Shown here piece by piece: positions 1 through 7,200 of a stretch of DNA of 16,233 nt (position 1 is the stretch's first letter; the number at the start of each line of letters is the position of its first letter). The notes below the pieces were generated by a model that saw nothing but the letters and a program-made list of their open reading frames with translations, ran no database searches and was not told the origin of the DNA. This DNA comes from an uncultured bacterium (GTDB lineage Bacteria; Bacillota; Clostridia; Lachnospirales; Lachnospiraceae). The stretch is taken from assembly GCA_946061355.1 (NCBI GenBank), contig CAMGRE010000031.1, forward strand, positions 1 through 16,233, given 5' to 3'. The position numbers were made by a program, and so were the translations under genes.

Positions 1-627
1 AAAAAAGTTGCGATCGGTCTGATCGCATCTGCAGCAGTCTGCTCCTTTGTCTGCGGTGTTACAGAGCCTTTTGAGTTCGCATTTATGTTCCTCGCTCCCG
101 CACTGTATCTGATCTATGCGCTTCTGTATGGTATCTTCACGGTGATCGCGGTTGCGATCGGATTCCGTGCCGGCTTCTGTTTCTCGGGCGGAGCTACAGA
201 CTTGCTGTTCTCGGCGTCGTTGCCTGCAGCACAGAATACATGGATGATCATCCCGCTCGGTATCGCAGCGTTCGTTGTCTTCTATGCAGTGTTCCGTTTT
301 GCAATCCTCAAATGGGATCTCAAGACACCCGGCAGGGAAGATGATGATGTTTCCGATGAGGAGAAGGCAGCAGTGCTTTCCAACAACGATTACACAAAGG
401 TTGCTGAGATCGTTCTGGAAGGTCTCGGCGGCAAGGACAACATTACAGACTGTGACAACTGCATCACAAGACTTCGTATGGAAGTAAAAGATTACACACT
501 GGTAGATGAGAAGAAGATCAAATCTGCCGGAGTGGCCGGGGTGATGAGACCCAGCAAGACATCTGTTCAGGTTATTATCGGTACCAAGGTACAGTTCGTA
601 GCTGATGAAATGAAGAAGATGTTATAA
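1..627 (+). CDS. nagE: PTS sugar permease EIICB, probably N-acetylglucosamine-specific (5' truncated by window)
   Basis: This is the C-terminal 208 residues of a PTS membrane permease; the frame is open from base 1, so the start lies upstream. It takes up a hexose, most likely N-acetylglucosamine, and phosphorylates it during transport. Seen: the EIIC motif GVTEPFEFAF, two or three hydrophobic segments up to about base 310, a charged linker (base 320-370), then an EIIB domain. The EIIB phosphorylation cysteine sits in DNCITRLR (Cys codon 460-462). No EIIA domain follows; the protein stops at the EIIB end, so EIIA must come from elsewhere. EIIC and EIIB of this family serve glucose, maltose or GlcNAc. 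The GlcNAc assignment is an inference from nagB and nagA directly downstream. Family membership is near certain, the substrate less so. Confidence 0.85.
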   Translation, partial: KKVAIGLIASAAVCSFVCGVTEPFEFAFMFLAPALYLIYALLYGIFTVIAVAIGFRAGFCFSGGATDLLFSASLPAAQNTWMIIPLGIAAFVVFYAVFRFAILKWDLKTPGREDDDVSDEEKAAVLSNNDYTKVAEIVLEGLGGKDNITDCDNCITRLRMEVKDYTLVDEKKIKSAGVAGVMRPSKTSVQVIIGTKVQFVADEMKKML

Positions 628-667
628 ATTCGGATATGGACCATAGCGTCATATCGAGATCCTGACA

Positions 668-695
668 CGCCGGAGGTCCTGACAGACCTCCGGCG
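668..695 (+). terminator. Intrinsic terminator-like hairpin after the PTS permease gene
   Basis: A perfect 11-bp GC-rich stem (668-678 pairing with 685-695) with a 6-nt loop lies 41 nt after the permease stop codon. Only three Ts follow directly (696-698), so the U-tract is weak. It may allow partial readthrough into nagB. A hairpin that only stabilises the upstream mRNA is the alternative. Confidence 0.6.
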
Positions 696-704
696 TTTGA
701 TATG

Positions 705-756
705 CGCATAAGGTGCAGAAGAAAGGACGCTGCCGATGCAGCCTGTATCTTATGCG
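705..756 (+). promoter_or_regulatory. Nested stem-loop in the nagB leader, function unknown
   Basis: Bases 705-718 pair with 743-756 over 14 consecutive positions (12 Watson-Crick, 2 G-U). Inside, 729-733 (GCTGC) pairs with 738-742 (GCAGC) around a CGAT loop. The two stems abut on the 3' side and leave a purine-rich 10-nt bulge (719-728) on the 5' side. The bulge contains an SD-like AAAGGA, and the inner stem-loop contains an in-frame ATG at 736. The 3' arm can also pair with 763-770 (744-751 with 763-770), so two folds compete. The pairing is seen directly; a regulatory role is inference. I do not recognise an Rfam class. Confidence 0.5.
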
Positions 757-780
757 GCGGTCAGGATACAAACTAAGACA

Positions 781-785
781 GGGAG
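781..785 (+). promoter_or_regulatory. Ribosome binding site that fixes the nagB start
   Basis: GGGAG lies 7 nt before the ATG at 793. It supports that start over the in-frame ATG at 736, which would add 19 residues with no counterpart in NagB proteins. Confidence 0.75.
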
Positions 786-792
786 ATTGATT

Positions 793-1518
793 ATGAATAT
801 TGTAAGAGCAAAGGATTACAAAGACATGAGCAGGAAGGCGGCCAATATCATTTCAGCAGAAGTGATCATCAAGCCTCACTGTGTGCTTGGACTGGCTACC
901 GGTTCCACGCCGATCGGCACTTATGAGCAGCTGGCGGAATGGTATCAAAAGGGCGATCTGGACTTTTCCAAAGTGACATCGGTGAATCTGGACGAGTATA
1001 AAGGACTGCCGCGAGAGAACGATCAGAGCTATTACTACTTTATGAATACCAATTTCTTCAGCAAGATCAATATCGATACAAAGAACACGTATCTGCCGGA
1101 CGGCATGGAGCCGGACAGCGCGAAGGCGTGCGGGGAATACGAGCGGATCATAGAGTCGCTCGGAGGCGTGGATCTGCAGCTCCTCGGACTGGGACATAAC
1201 GGACATATCGGCTTTAACGAGCCGGCGGAGGAATTTGTACCCCAGACGCACTGTGTGGATCTGACACCCTCCACGATTGAGGCGAACAAGCGGTTTTTCG
1301 CTTCCTACGACGATGTGCCGAAGCAGGCTTATACGATGGGGATCCGAACGATCATGCAGGCAAAGAAGGTGCTTGTGGTAGTAAGCGGACAGGATAAGGC
1401 GGAGATTTTAAAGAAAGCATTTTTCGGACCGATTACACCCAAGGTTCAGGCATCTGTCCTGCAGCTGCATCCGGATGTGACGGTCGTTGCCGATGAAGCG
1501 GCGCTTTCACTCGTTTAG
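793..1518 (+). CDS. nagB: Glucosamine-6-phosphate deaminase
   Basis: Converts glucosamine-6-phosphate to fructose-6-phosphate and ammonia in the cytoplasm, the last dedicated step of GlcNAc use. The 241 residues match the family's usual length (about 240-260). Seen: sugar-phosphate loop GLATGSTP (residues 33-40), NLDEY with the proton-transfer Asp67, and GLGHNGHIGFNEP (132-144) with the catalytic His138 and Glu143. The position before Gly137 is Asn, as I recall for Bacillus-type enzymes, where E. coli has Asp. An in-frame ATG at 736 exists, but the N-terminus MNIVRAKDYKDMS from 793 aligns with the family start and has the better ribosome site. It follows a PTS permease gene and precedes nagA by 54 nt, consistent with one GlcNAc operon. 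The leader hairpin at 705-756 may control it. Confidence 0.95.
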   Translation: MNIVRAKDYKDMSRKAANIISAEVIIKPHCVLGLATGSTPIGTYEQLAEWYQKGDLDFSKVTSVNLDEYKGLPRENDQSYYYFMNTNFFSKINIDTKNTYLPDGMEPDSAKACGEYERIIESLGGVDLQLLGLGHNGHIGFNEPAEEFVPQTHCVDLTPSTIEANKRFFASYDDVPKQAYTMGIRTIMQAKKVLVVVSGQDKAEILKKAFFGPITPKVQASVLQLHPDVTVVADEAALSLV

Positions 1519-1572
1519 CTTTTTCTGAGAATGGGCATACCTATAAAAAAGCGGAAAGAGGTAAGATAAGAA

Positions 1573-2724
1573 ATGATTATCAAAAATGCGGAAGTGTACA
1601 CGGAAGAAGGAAAATTCGAAAAACGGGATATTTTTATCAAAGATGATAAATTTGTGGCGACGGCAGAGGAGGCATTCTCAGATACCGCAAACAGTCAGAC
1701 GGTCGATGGGACGGGCTGCTATGCCATTCCGGGACTGATCGACATCCATTTCCATGGATGTGTCGGGTATGATTTCTGCGACGGTACCAAAGAGGCGATC
1801 AACGCTATGGCGCGTTATGAAGCGTCGGTCGGAGTCGGGGCGATTGTTCCTGCAACGATGACACTTGCAGAGGATACGCTGATGCAGGTGTGCCGTGCTG
1901 CCAAAGCTTACAGGGACTGTCCGCCGCCATCCGACCAGGCGGAGCTGTTGGGGATCAATATGGAGGGTCCTTTTATTGCAGAGAGCAAGAAAGGGGCGCA
2001 GAATCCGGAATTTTTGAGGAAGCCGGACGCAGAGATGTTTGGTCGATTAAGTGATGCATCGGGCGGTATGATCAGGCTGGTGGATATTGCGCCGGAGACG
2101 GAAGGAGCGATGGAGTTCATCCGGAAGGAAAGGGATGTGACAGTTCTGTCACTTGCGCATACTGCGGCGGATTATGATACTGCCATGGAGGCTTTTGGAA
2201 ACGGGGCATCTCATGTGACCCATCTGTATAATGCCATGAATCCCTATACGCATCGATCACCGGGACTTGTGGCTGCCGCTGCGGATGCAGGGGCTGAGGT
2301 GGAACTGATCTGTGACGGCGTGCACATTCATCCGGCGGCAGTGAGGACAACCTTTAAGATCTTTGGGGATGACAAGGTTATCCTGATCAGCGACAGCATG
2401 ATGGCTACCGGGCTTGAGGACGGAGAGTACAGTCTGGGAGGACAGCCGGTAAAGGTCAGGGGGAATCTTGCCACGCTTCATGACGGAACCATTGCCGGTT
2501 CTGCGACAAACCTGCTTGACTGCATGCGCACGGCGGTTCTTGAGATGAACATTCCGTTAGAAAGCGCAGTGAAATGTGCGACGGTGAATCCGGCTAAGAG
2601 TGTCGGGCTCTTTGACCGTTACGGAAGCATTACACCCGGAAAAATCGCAAATGTCGTCCTTCTGAAAAAGGACGGTTTGGAACTTGACCGCGTCCTGCTC
2701 AGAGGAAACAAGATTAGCTGTTGA
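1573..2724 (+). CDS. nagA: N-acetylglucosamine-6-phosphate deacetylase
   Basis: Removes acetate from GlcNAc-6-phosphate to give the NagB substrate. It is a cytoplasmic amidohydrolase with a TIM barrel; 383 residues is the usual length. Metal and catalytic positions visible in order: His59-Phe-His61 in DIHFHG, Glu131 in NMEGPF, His196 in SLAHTAADYD, His217 in THLYNAMNP, DGVHIHP (248-254), and the catalytic Asp274 in ISDSMMATG. GTIAGS (305-310) precedes the C-terminal helix region. AGAGG (1557-1561) lies 11 nt before the ATG. The gene order permease-nagB-nagA gives the complete route from external GlcNAc to fructose-6-phosphate. No NagR-type regulator lies in the window. The TGA stop (2722-2724) is embedded in a TTGACA hexamer that probably starts the metK transcript. 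Confidence 0.96.
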   Translation: MIIKNAEVYTEEGKFEKRDIFIKDDKFVATAEEAFSDTANSQTVDGTGCYAIPGLIDIHFHGCVGYDFCDGTKEAINAMARYEASVGVGAIVPATMTLAEDTLMQVCRAAKAYRDCPPPSDQAELLGINMEGPFIAESKKGAQNPEFLRKPDAEMFGRLSDASGGMIRLVDIAPETEGAMEFIRKERDVTVLSLAHTAADYDTAMEAFGNGASHVTHLYNAMNPYTHRSPGLVAAAADAGAEVELICDGVHIHPAAVRTTFKIFGDDKVILISDSMMATGLEDGEYSLGGQPVKVRGNLATLHDGTIAGSATNLLDCMRTAVLEMNIPLESAVKCATVNPAKSVGLFDRYGSITPGKIANVVLLKKDGLELDRVLLRGNKISC

Positions 2725-2749
2725 CAATTCGGAGTACAGCGTGTATGCT
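2721..2749 (+). promoter_or_regulatory. Sigma-A-type promoter for the metK leader, overlapping the nagA stop
   Basis: Perfect -35 TTGACA (2721-2726), 17-bp spacer, -10 TATGCT (2744-2749, 4 of 6). The -35 contains the nagA TGA. It would start transcription near 2756, about 50 nt before the riboswitch P1 stem. A consensus TATAAT at 2787-2792, without a clear -35, is an alternative or second -10 that would start immediately before P1. Confidence 0.6.
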
Positions 2750-2807
2750 CTTAGTGTAACGTGATATTGCAATCCCGTGTAACGATTATAATTTCATATC
2801 GCTTTTT

Positions 2808-2904
2808 CTCTTATTCAGAGTGGTGGAGGTACATAGGACCGATGAAGCCCGGCAACCCCTTTATGGAAGGTGCTAACCTGAGCGAGTGAATCGAACAATA
2901 AGAG
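2808..2904 (+). ncRNA. SAM-I (S-box) riboswitch aptamer
   Basis: Conserved S-box blocks are present in order: P1 5' strand CTCTTATT (2808-2815), CAGAG then GGTGGAGG, GATGAAGCCCGGCAACC (2841-2857), AGGTGCTAA (2868-2876), and P1 3' strand AATAAGAG (2897-2904), fully complementary to the 5' strand. The P2 inner pair here is GGT/ACC rather than the common GGG/CCC, a compensated change. SAM binding to this family stabilises P1. It lies directly before metK, the SAM synthetase gene, the expected regulated target. Confidence 0.93.
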
Positions 2905-2936
2905 GATTTGAATATCAATAATCAGGTCCGCTTATT
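2897..2936 (+). promoter_or_regulatory. Antiterminator helix of the SAM riboswitch
   Basis: The P1 3' strand and following bases (2897-2909) can pair with 2924-2936, which includes the 5' arm of the terminator. AATAAG pairs with CTTATT, then one A-G mismatch (2903/2930), then six further pairs of which two are G-U. This helix excludes both P1 and the terminator. It therefore gives the expected switch: no SAM, antiterminator and read-through; SAM bound, P1 plus terminator. Confidence 0.8.
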
Positions 2937-2958
2937 TCAGTAAGCGGACTTCTTTTTT
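2926..2958 (+). terminator. Riboswitch-controlled intrinsic terminator before metK
   Basis: A perfect 9-bp stem (2926-2934 with 2941-2949), 6-nt loop, then TTCTTTTTT (2950-2958). It ends 2 nt before the metK ribosome site AGGAGG (2961-2966), so termination here would prevent metK expression. Confidence 0.9.
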
Positions 2959-2976
2959 CAAGGAGGATGATTAGAA

Positions 2977-4164
2977 ATGGAAAAACGTTTATTTACTTCC
3001 GAATCCGTAACGGAAGGACATCCCGACAAAATGTGCGATGCGATCTCTGACGCGATCCTGGACGCGCTGATGGAGAAGGATCCCATGAGCCGTGTGGCTT
3101 GTGAGACTGCAACCTGTACCGGATTTGTGCTGGTTACCGGTGAGATCACCACGAATGCTTATGTGGATATTCAGAAGATCGTGCGTGAGACGGTAAAGGA
3201 GATCGGCTATGATAAGTCCGAGTACGGATTTGACGGCAATACCTGTGCGGTTATGGTTGCGATCGACGAGCAGTCTTCCGATATCGCAATGGGTGTAGAC
3301 AAGGCTCTGGAAGCTAAGGAAAACAAGATGTCTGACGAGGAGATCGAGGCGATCGGCGCAGGCGATCAGGGTATGATGTTCGGTTATGCGACCAATGAGA
3401 CAGAGGAGTATATGCCTTATCCGATCTCTCTGGCACACAAGCTGGCGCTTCAGCTCACCAAGGTGAGAAAGGACGGCACACTGAAGTACTTAAGACCTGA
3501 CGGAAAGAGCCAGGTGTCCGTAGAGTATGATGAGAACGGTAAGCCGAAGCGTCTGGAGGCAGTCGTACTCTCCACACAGCATGATGAGGATGTGACACAG
3601 GAGCAGATCCACAAGGATATCAAGAAATATGTGTTTGATCCGGTACTTCCGGCAGAACTCGTTGATGCTGACACCAAATTTTTCATCAATCCTACCGGCC
3701 GTTTCGTGATTGGCGGACCTCACGGCGATGCAGGTCTCACAGGCCGCAAGATCATCGTGGATACCTATGGCGGATATGCACGTCACGGCGGTGGCGCTTT
3801 CTCCGGAAAGGACTGCACCAAGGTTGACCGTTCCGCAGCGTATGCAGCCCGTTATGTGGCAAAGAATATTGTGGCAGCAGGACTTGCCGACAAGTGTGAG
3901 ATCCAGCTCTCCTACGCGATCGGTGTGGCACAGCCTACCTCCATCATGGTAGATACCTTCGGTACCGGCAAGATCGCAGATGACAAGCTGGTAGATGTTG
4001 TCCGTGAGAATTTTGATCTGCGTCCGGCAGGTATCATCAAGATGCTTGACTTAAGACGTCCGATCTACAAACAGACCGCAGCTTACGGTCACTTTGGACG
4101 CAATGATCTCGATCTTCCGTGGGAGAAGACCGACAAGGCAGAGACTCTCAAGAAATATTTATAA
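2977..4164 (+). CDS. metK: S-adenosylmethionine synthetase (methionine adenosyltransferase)
   Basis: Makes S-adenosylmethionine from methionine and ATP in the cytoplasm. The 395 residues are the normal length. Seen: GHPDKMCDAISD (residues 14-25) with the catalytic His15 and metal-binding Asp17, the ATP signature GAGDQG (127-132), GGPHGDAGLTGRK (246-258) and the phosphate-binding GGGAFSGKD (271-279). AGGAGG lies 10 nt before the ATG, just past the riboswitch terminator. Expression should fall when SAM is plentiful, because the SAM-I riboswitch directly upstream controls that terminator: product feedback on synthesis. The last codons form one copy of a 12-bp direct repeat (4152-4163 and 4176-4187). 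No other methionine gene lies in the window, so the gene is probably transcribed alone. Identity is not in doubt. Confidence 0.98.
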   Translation: MEKRLFTSESVTEGHPDKMCDAISDAILDALMEKDPMSRVACETATCTGFVLVTGEITTNAYVDIQKIVRETVKEIGYDKSEYGFDGNTCAVMVAIDEQSSDIAMGVDKALEAKENKMSDEEIEAIGAGDQGMMFGYATNETEEYMPYPISLAHKLALQLTKVRKDGTLKYLRPDGKSQVSVEYDENGKPKRLEAVVLSTQHDEDVTQEQIHKDIKKYVFDPVLPAELVDADTKFFINPTGRFVIGGPHGDAGLTGRKIIVDTYGGYARHGGGAFSGKDCTKVDRSAAYAARYVAKNIVAAGLADKCEIQLSYAIGVAQPTSIMVDTFGTGKIADDKLVDVVRENFDLRPAGIIKMLDLRRPIYKQTAAYGHFGRNDLDLPWEKTDKAETLKKYL

Positions 4165-4187
4165 GGATTTTTTGCGAAATATTTATA
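4152..4187 (+). repeat. Pair of 12-bp direct repeats at the metK stop
   Basis: GAAATATTTATA occurs at 4152-4163 (across the last metK codons and stop) and again at 4176-4187, 24 bp apart. The sequence is AT-rich. It may be a small tandem duplication of the gene end; no function is evident. Confidence 0.6.
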
Positions 4188-4198
4188 GAAAAAATGCG

Positions 4199-4204
4199 TA
4201 TAAT
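4199..4204 (+). promoter_or_regulatory. Possible dnaE promoter -10 element
   Basis: A perfect TATAAT, followed at 4209-4214 by TATGAT. Neither has a recognisable -35 at 16-18 bp: TTGCGA at 4172-4177 is 21 bp away. Tentative. If used, the transcript would begin at about the foot of the 4215-4247 hairpin. Confidence 0.35.
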
Positions 4205-4214
4205 CCAGTATGAT

Positions 4215-4247
4215 AAGAGGGATAGGGCAAGTTGCCTTATCCCTCTT
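4215..4247 (+). terminator. 14-bp stem-loop between metK and dnaE
   Basis: Bases 4215-4228 pair with 4234-4247 over 14 bp with one G-U and a 5-nt loop. The Ts that follow are interrupted (TTTCATTT). It is most simply the metK terminator. It could instead be a 5' stabilising or attenuating hairpin of the dnaE mRNA, since a TATAAT lies just upstream. The stem is certain, the role is not. Confidence 0.55.
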
Positions 4248-4272
4248 TCATTTACAAGATTACTACAGAAAC

Positions 4273-4279
4273 AGGAGAG
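4273..4279 (+). promoter_or_regulatory. Ribosome binding site that fixes the dnaE start
   Basis: AGGAGAG lies 6 nt before the ATG at 4286. It rejects the in-frame upstream TTG at 4232, which lies inside the loop of the 4215-4247 hairpin. Confidence 0.75.
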
Positions 4280-4285
4280 AAAGTC

Positions 4286-7200
4286 ATGGCGTTTGTACAT
4301 CTTCATACCCATACGGAATACAGTCTTCTGGATGGCTCCAACAAGATTAAAGAATATGTGAAGCGTGTCAAGGAACTGGGCATGGACAGTGCGGCCATCA
4401 CGGATCACGGTGTGATGTACGGTGTCATCGATTTTTACCGCGCCTGCAAAGAGGCGGGAATCAATCCGGTAATCGGGTGCGAGGTGTATGTGGCGCCGAA
4501 TTCCCGGTTTGACAAGGAACTCACAGGCGGTGAGGACCGGTATTACCACCTCGTATTGCTGGCGGAGAACAATACGGGTTATGCCAATCTGATGAAGATC
4601 GTGAGCCGTGGTTTTACCGAAGGCTATTACTATAAACCCAGAGTGGATATGGAGATCCTGAACCAATTCCATGAAGGAATCATTGCGCTGTCGGCCTGTC
4701 TGGCCGGAGAGGTGCAGCGCTACATCGTGAAAGGACTCGTGGATGAGGCAAAGAAGGTGGCGCGCAAGTATAAAGCGTGCTTCGGAAAGGGAAATTTTTT
4801 CCTGGAGATGCAGGATCACGGCATCCCGGAGCAGCGGACCGTCAATACAGTGCTGCTGCAGATGAGCAAAGAGCTCGATATTCCGCTCGTCGTCACAAAC
4901 GATGTCCATTACACTTATGCGGATGATGTGAAGCCTCACGATATCCTGCTGTGTCTGCAGACCGGCAAGAAGCTGGCGGATGAGGACCGAATGCGCTATG
5001 AGGGCGGGCAGTATTTCGTCAAGAGTGAGGAGGAGATGAAAGGCCTCTTTCCCTATGCGTGGGAGGCTGTGGAGAATACGCAGCGGATCGCGGACAGATG
5101 TCATGTGGAGATCGAGTTCGGTGTGACGAAACTGCCGAAGTTTGAGGTGCCGGAGGGATATACTTCGTGGACGTACCTCAATGAACTGTGCCGGAAAGGA
5201 CTTGAGGAGCGGTACCAGGATGCCGACGGGGAGAGCGTCAGGAAGCAGATTGGCATGACGCTGCAGGAGCGCCTTGACTATGAGCTGGGCGTCATCCGGA
5301 ATATGGGATATGTGGATTACTTCCTGATCGTGTGGGATTTTATCAATTATGCCAGACAGAACGAGATTATGGTGGGACCCGGGCGAGGCAGCGCTGCAGG
5401 AAGTATCGTGGCGTACTGCCTGAAGATCACGGATATCGATCCGATCCGGTACAACCTGCTGTTCGAGCGTTTCCTCAATCCGGAGCGTGTGTCCATGCCC
5501 GATATCGATATTGATTTCTGCTACGAGAGACGGCAGGAAGTGATTGATTACGTGGGCAGGAAATACGGAGCGGACAAGGTGGTTCAGATCGTTACATTCG
5601 GTACGCTGGCGGCCAAAGGTGTGATTCGTGATGTCGGCAGGGTGATGGATCTGCCTTACAGCTATGTGGATTCCATTGCCAAGATGGTGCCGAATGAACT
5701 CAATATTACACTGGACCGTGCGCTGGAGCTCAATCCGGAGTTCCGGAAGCTGTATGAGACGGACGATCAGGTAAAAGAACTGATCGATATGTGCAAGCGT
5801 CTGGAGGGACTGCCAAGACATACCTCGATGCATGCGGCGGGCGTTGTGATCTGTCAGAAGAGTGCAGATGAATTTGTTCCGCTCTCAAGAGGCTCCGACG
5901 GCTCCATCACCACACAGTTTACGATGACTACACTGGAGGAACTGGGACTTCTGAAAATGGATTTCCTGGGACTTCGGACGCTCACTGTGATCCGGGACGC
6001 AGTGGAAAATGTCAGGAAGACGACGGGCATACAGCTCGATATGGGCAAGATTGATTATGATGATAAAGCGGTCCTCGGCGCGATCGGCACGGGCAAGACC
6101 GATGGCGTGTTCCAGCTGGAAAGTGCAGGTATGAAGAGCTTTATGAAGGAGCTGAAGCCTCAGAATCTGGAGGATGTGATCGCCGGGATCTCACTGTATC
6201 GTCCGGGGCCGATGGATTTCATCCCCAAATATATCAAAGGGAAAAACAATCAGGACAGCATCACTTACCTGTGTCCGCAGCTCGAACCGATCCTCGCGCC
6301 GACCTACGGCTGCATCGTATATCAGGAGCAGGTGATGCAGATCGTCCGCGATCTGGGCGGCTATACGCTGGGGCGCAGCGATCTGGTGCGCCGTGCCATG
6401 AGCAAAAAGAAACAGAGCGTCATGGAAAAGGAGCGTGCAAACTTTATTTTCGGCAATCCCGAGGAAGGCGTGCCGGGGTGTGTGGCAAAAGGAATCGATG
6501 AAAAGGTGGCAAGTCAGATTTATGACGATATGATGGATTTTGCAAAGTATGCCTTTAACAAGTCACATGCCGCCTGCTATGCTGTGGTATCGTACCGGAC
6601 AGCTTATCTGAAATATTACTATCCGGTGGAGTTTATGGCTGCGCTTTTGACCTCTGTGATCGACAATCCAAAGAAGGTCTCGGAATATATCATGACCTGC
6701 CGGAGTATGGGGATCCAGATCCTGCCGCCGGACATCAATGCCGGGGAGGCAGGCTTCTCTGTGTCGGACAGATCGATCCGCTATGCACTTACGGCGATTA
6801 AGAGCATCGGACGCAATGTCATCAATGATATCGTGAAGGAGCGGGAGCAGAGAGGACCTTTTACAAACCTCAAGGATTTTGTGACCAGAACCTCCGAACT
6901 CGATGTGAGCAAAAAAACGATCGAGAATCTGATTAAGGCAGGCGCTTTTGACGGGATGGGCGCCACCAGAAAGCAACTGATGAGCATCTATATCAAAGTG
7001 CTTGACAGCATTCATCAGGATAAGAAAAATAATATGGCAGGCCAGATCACCCTGTTCGACCTTGCAGACGATTCCGAAAAGGAAAACTATGACATAAAAA
7101 TGCCGGATGTCGGGGAATACTCTAAGGAAATGCTGCTTGCCTTTGAGAAGGAGGTGCTCGGCATCTATGTCAGCGGTCATCCGCTCGAGGAGTATGAAGC

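Noticed and set aside
736..792. Upstream in-frame ATG giving nagB 19 extra residues.
   Set aside because: The extra residues do not resemble a NagB N-terminus, and the ATG is buried in a hairpin; the ATG at 793 has a proper GGGAG.
2989..3438. Minus-strand open frame of 149 codons opposite metK.
   Set aside because: Shadow of metK codon bias; no family motif and no ribosome site or promoter of its own.
4148..5833. A 561-codon open frame on the minus strand opposite dnaE.
   Set aside because: It lies wholly against the conserved, motif-verified dnaE, shows no recognisable domain, and its composition (rich in His, Ile, Leu, Arg) is typical of an antisense shadow frame.
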